Source of the DNA: Clostridia bacterium
GTDB taxonomy: Bacteria; Bacillota; Clostridia; Oscillospirales; Acutalibacteraceae
Reading direction: 5' to 3'
Assembly: GCA_900767025.1 (NCBI GenBank)
Contig: CAAFXS010000089.1
Span: 1 to 19,700 of the forward strand
Length of the DNA: 19,700 nt
The translations under genes and the position numbers were made by a program. The notes below the pieces were generated by a model that saw only the letters and a list, made by a program, of their open reading frames with translations, had not been told where the DNA came from and did no database searches. This document shows positions 19,461 through 19,700 of this stretch, in pieces (within the stretch, counting starts at the first letter, position 1; each line of letters starts with the position of its first letter).

Positions 19461-19541
19461 TCAACAACCCCTAATTCAATTTCTCTTGTTATTTCCTGTC
19501 AAAAACCGTGAAATAATAATATAATAAATTAAAGTATCATA

Positions 19542-19570
19542 TTGATTACTTATCCAATGTATGTTATACT
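19542..19570 (+). promoter_or_regulatory. promoter of the gene at the window's right end
   Basis: -35 TTGATT (19542-19547, 4/6), 17-nt spacer, -10 TATACT (19565-19570, 5/6), with a 35-nt leader to the ATG at 19611. Confidence 0.6.
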
Positions 19571-19610
19571 TTATTTGTTACAAACGATTTGAATTAAAGA
19601 GGGTGGTTAG

Positions 19611-19700
19611 ATGGCTAATTATACGCAGGAGCAATGGAATGCTAAAAAGGTTGAGCTTATGGAAAGGTGCTTTAACGGCTTTGCCGAGTTGGGACTCCAC
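19611..19700 (+). CDS. probable TetR-family regulator, 5' part only (cut by window end)
   Basis: ATG 19611 is preceded by AGAGGGTGG and a good promoter. The 30 visible codons read MANYTQEQWNAKKVELMERC and then FNGFAELGLH. The spacing of a charged first helix followed by C-F-x-x-F-A-E-x-G-L is that of the first HTH helix of TetR/AcrR proteins. The recognition helix is outside the window, so the assignment is tentative. Confidence 0.55.
   Translation, partial: MANYTQEQWNAKKVELMERCFNGFAELGLH

Noticed and set aside
19302..19511. 69-codon open frame in the right intergenic region
   Set aside because: It runs through the four-hairpin repeat, has no ribosome site and resembles no protein.

Overview
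The window looks like a chromosomal stretch from a low-to-moderate GC anaerobic Clostridia genome, probably a gut Oscillospiraceae/Ruminococcaceae relative. This rests on AGGAGG-type ribosome sites, TTGACA/TATAAT-type promoters, a complete Rnf operon, TnpV and AbrB/SpoVT-type mobile-element genes, and a hairpin-rich dispersed repeat of a kind I associate with gut Firmicutes. The taxon is an inference; no rRNA or other marker is present.

Positions 1-3100 are a mobile-element graveyard. A C-terminal remnant of an XRE-type regulator (minus strand) abuts a DUF4417 gene that has lost its 5' end (plus strand). Next come a compact EndoU-type RNase toxin and an acidic, translationally coupled probable immunity protein, closed by a strong terminator. 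A 190-bp tract of hairpins and a thrice-repeated CTGCTCGCT core follows. A minus-strand operon then runs from a C-terminally replaced AbrB/SpoVT gene through TnpV to a Ser/Thr-rich lipoprotein.

Positions 3170-6980 hold two divergent cell-surface genes read from back-to-back promoters: a membrane acyltransferase-3 (minus) and a large fusion of a TagB/TagF-type glycerophosphotransferase to a GT4 glycosyltransferase (plus).

Positions 6990-15810 are the core of the window: an extracytoplasmic flavin/electron-transfer region. A canonical rnfCDGEAB operon (ferredoxin:NAD+ oxidoreductase ion pump) is followed by a separately promoted lipoprotein with an internally duplicated domain. After it come apbE (FMN transferase), a second single-pass FMN_bind protein with the S-G-A-T flavinylation motif, a membrane-anchored NusG domain II protein and a Gx-family (Hpre_diP_synt_I) membrane protein. 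ApbE is the enzyme expected to put FMN on RnfD, RnfG and the second FMN_bind protein, so these genes form one functional unit. apbE itself appears to be transcribed as a nearly leaderless mRNA.

Positions 15810-19700 hold smaller units: a two-TM unknown protein divergent from a TetR regulator with a palindromic putative operator; an Isf-like flavodoxin-fold protein behind the TetR gene; a membrane DUF4097 protein; a small zinc-ribbon protein; a MITE-like four-hairpin repeat; and the first 30 codons of another probable TetR-family regulator cut by the window end. No rRNA, tRNA, CRISPR array or intact insertion sequence was seen.
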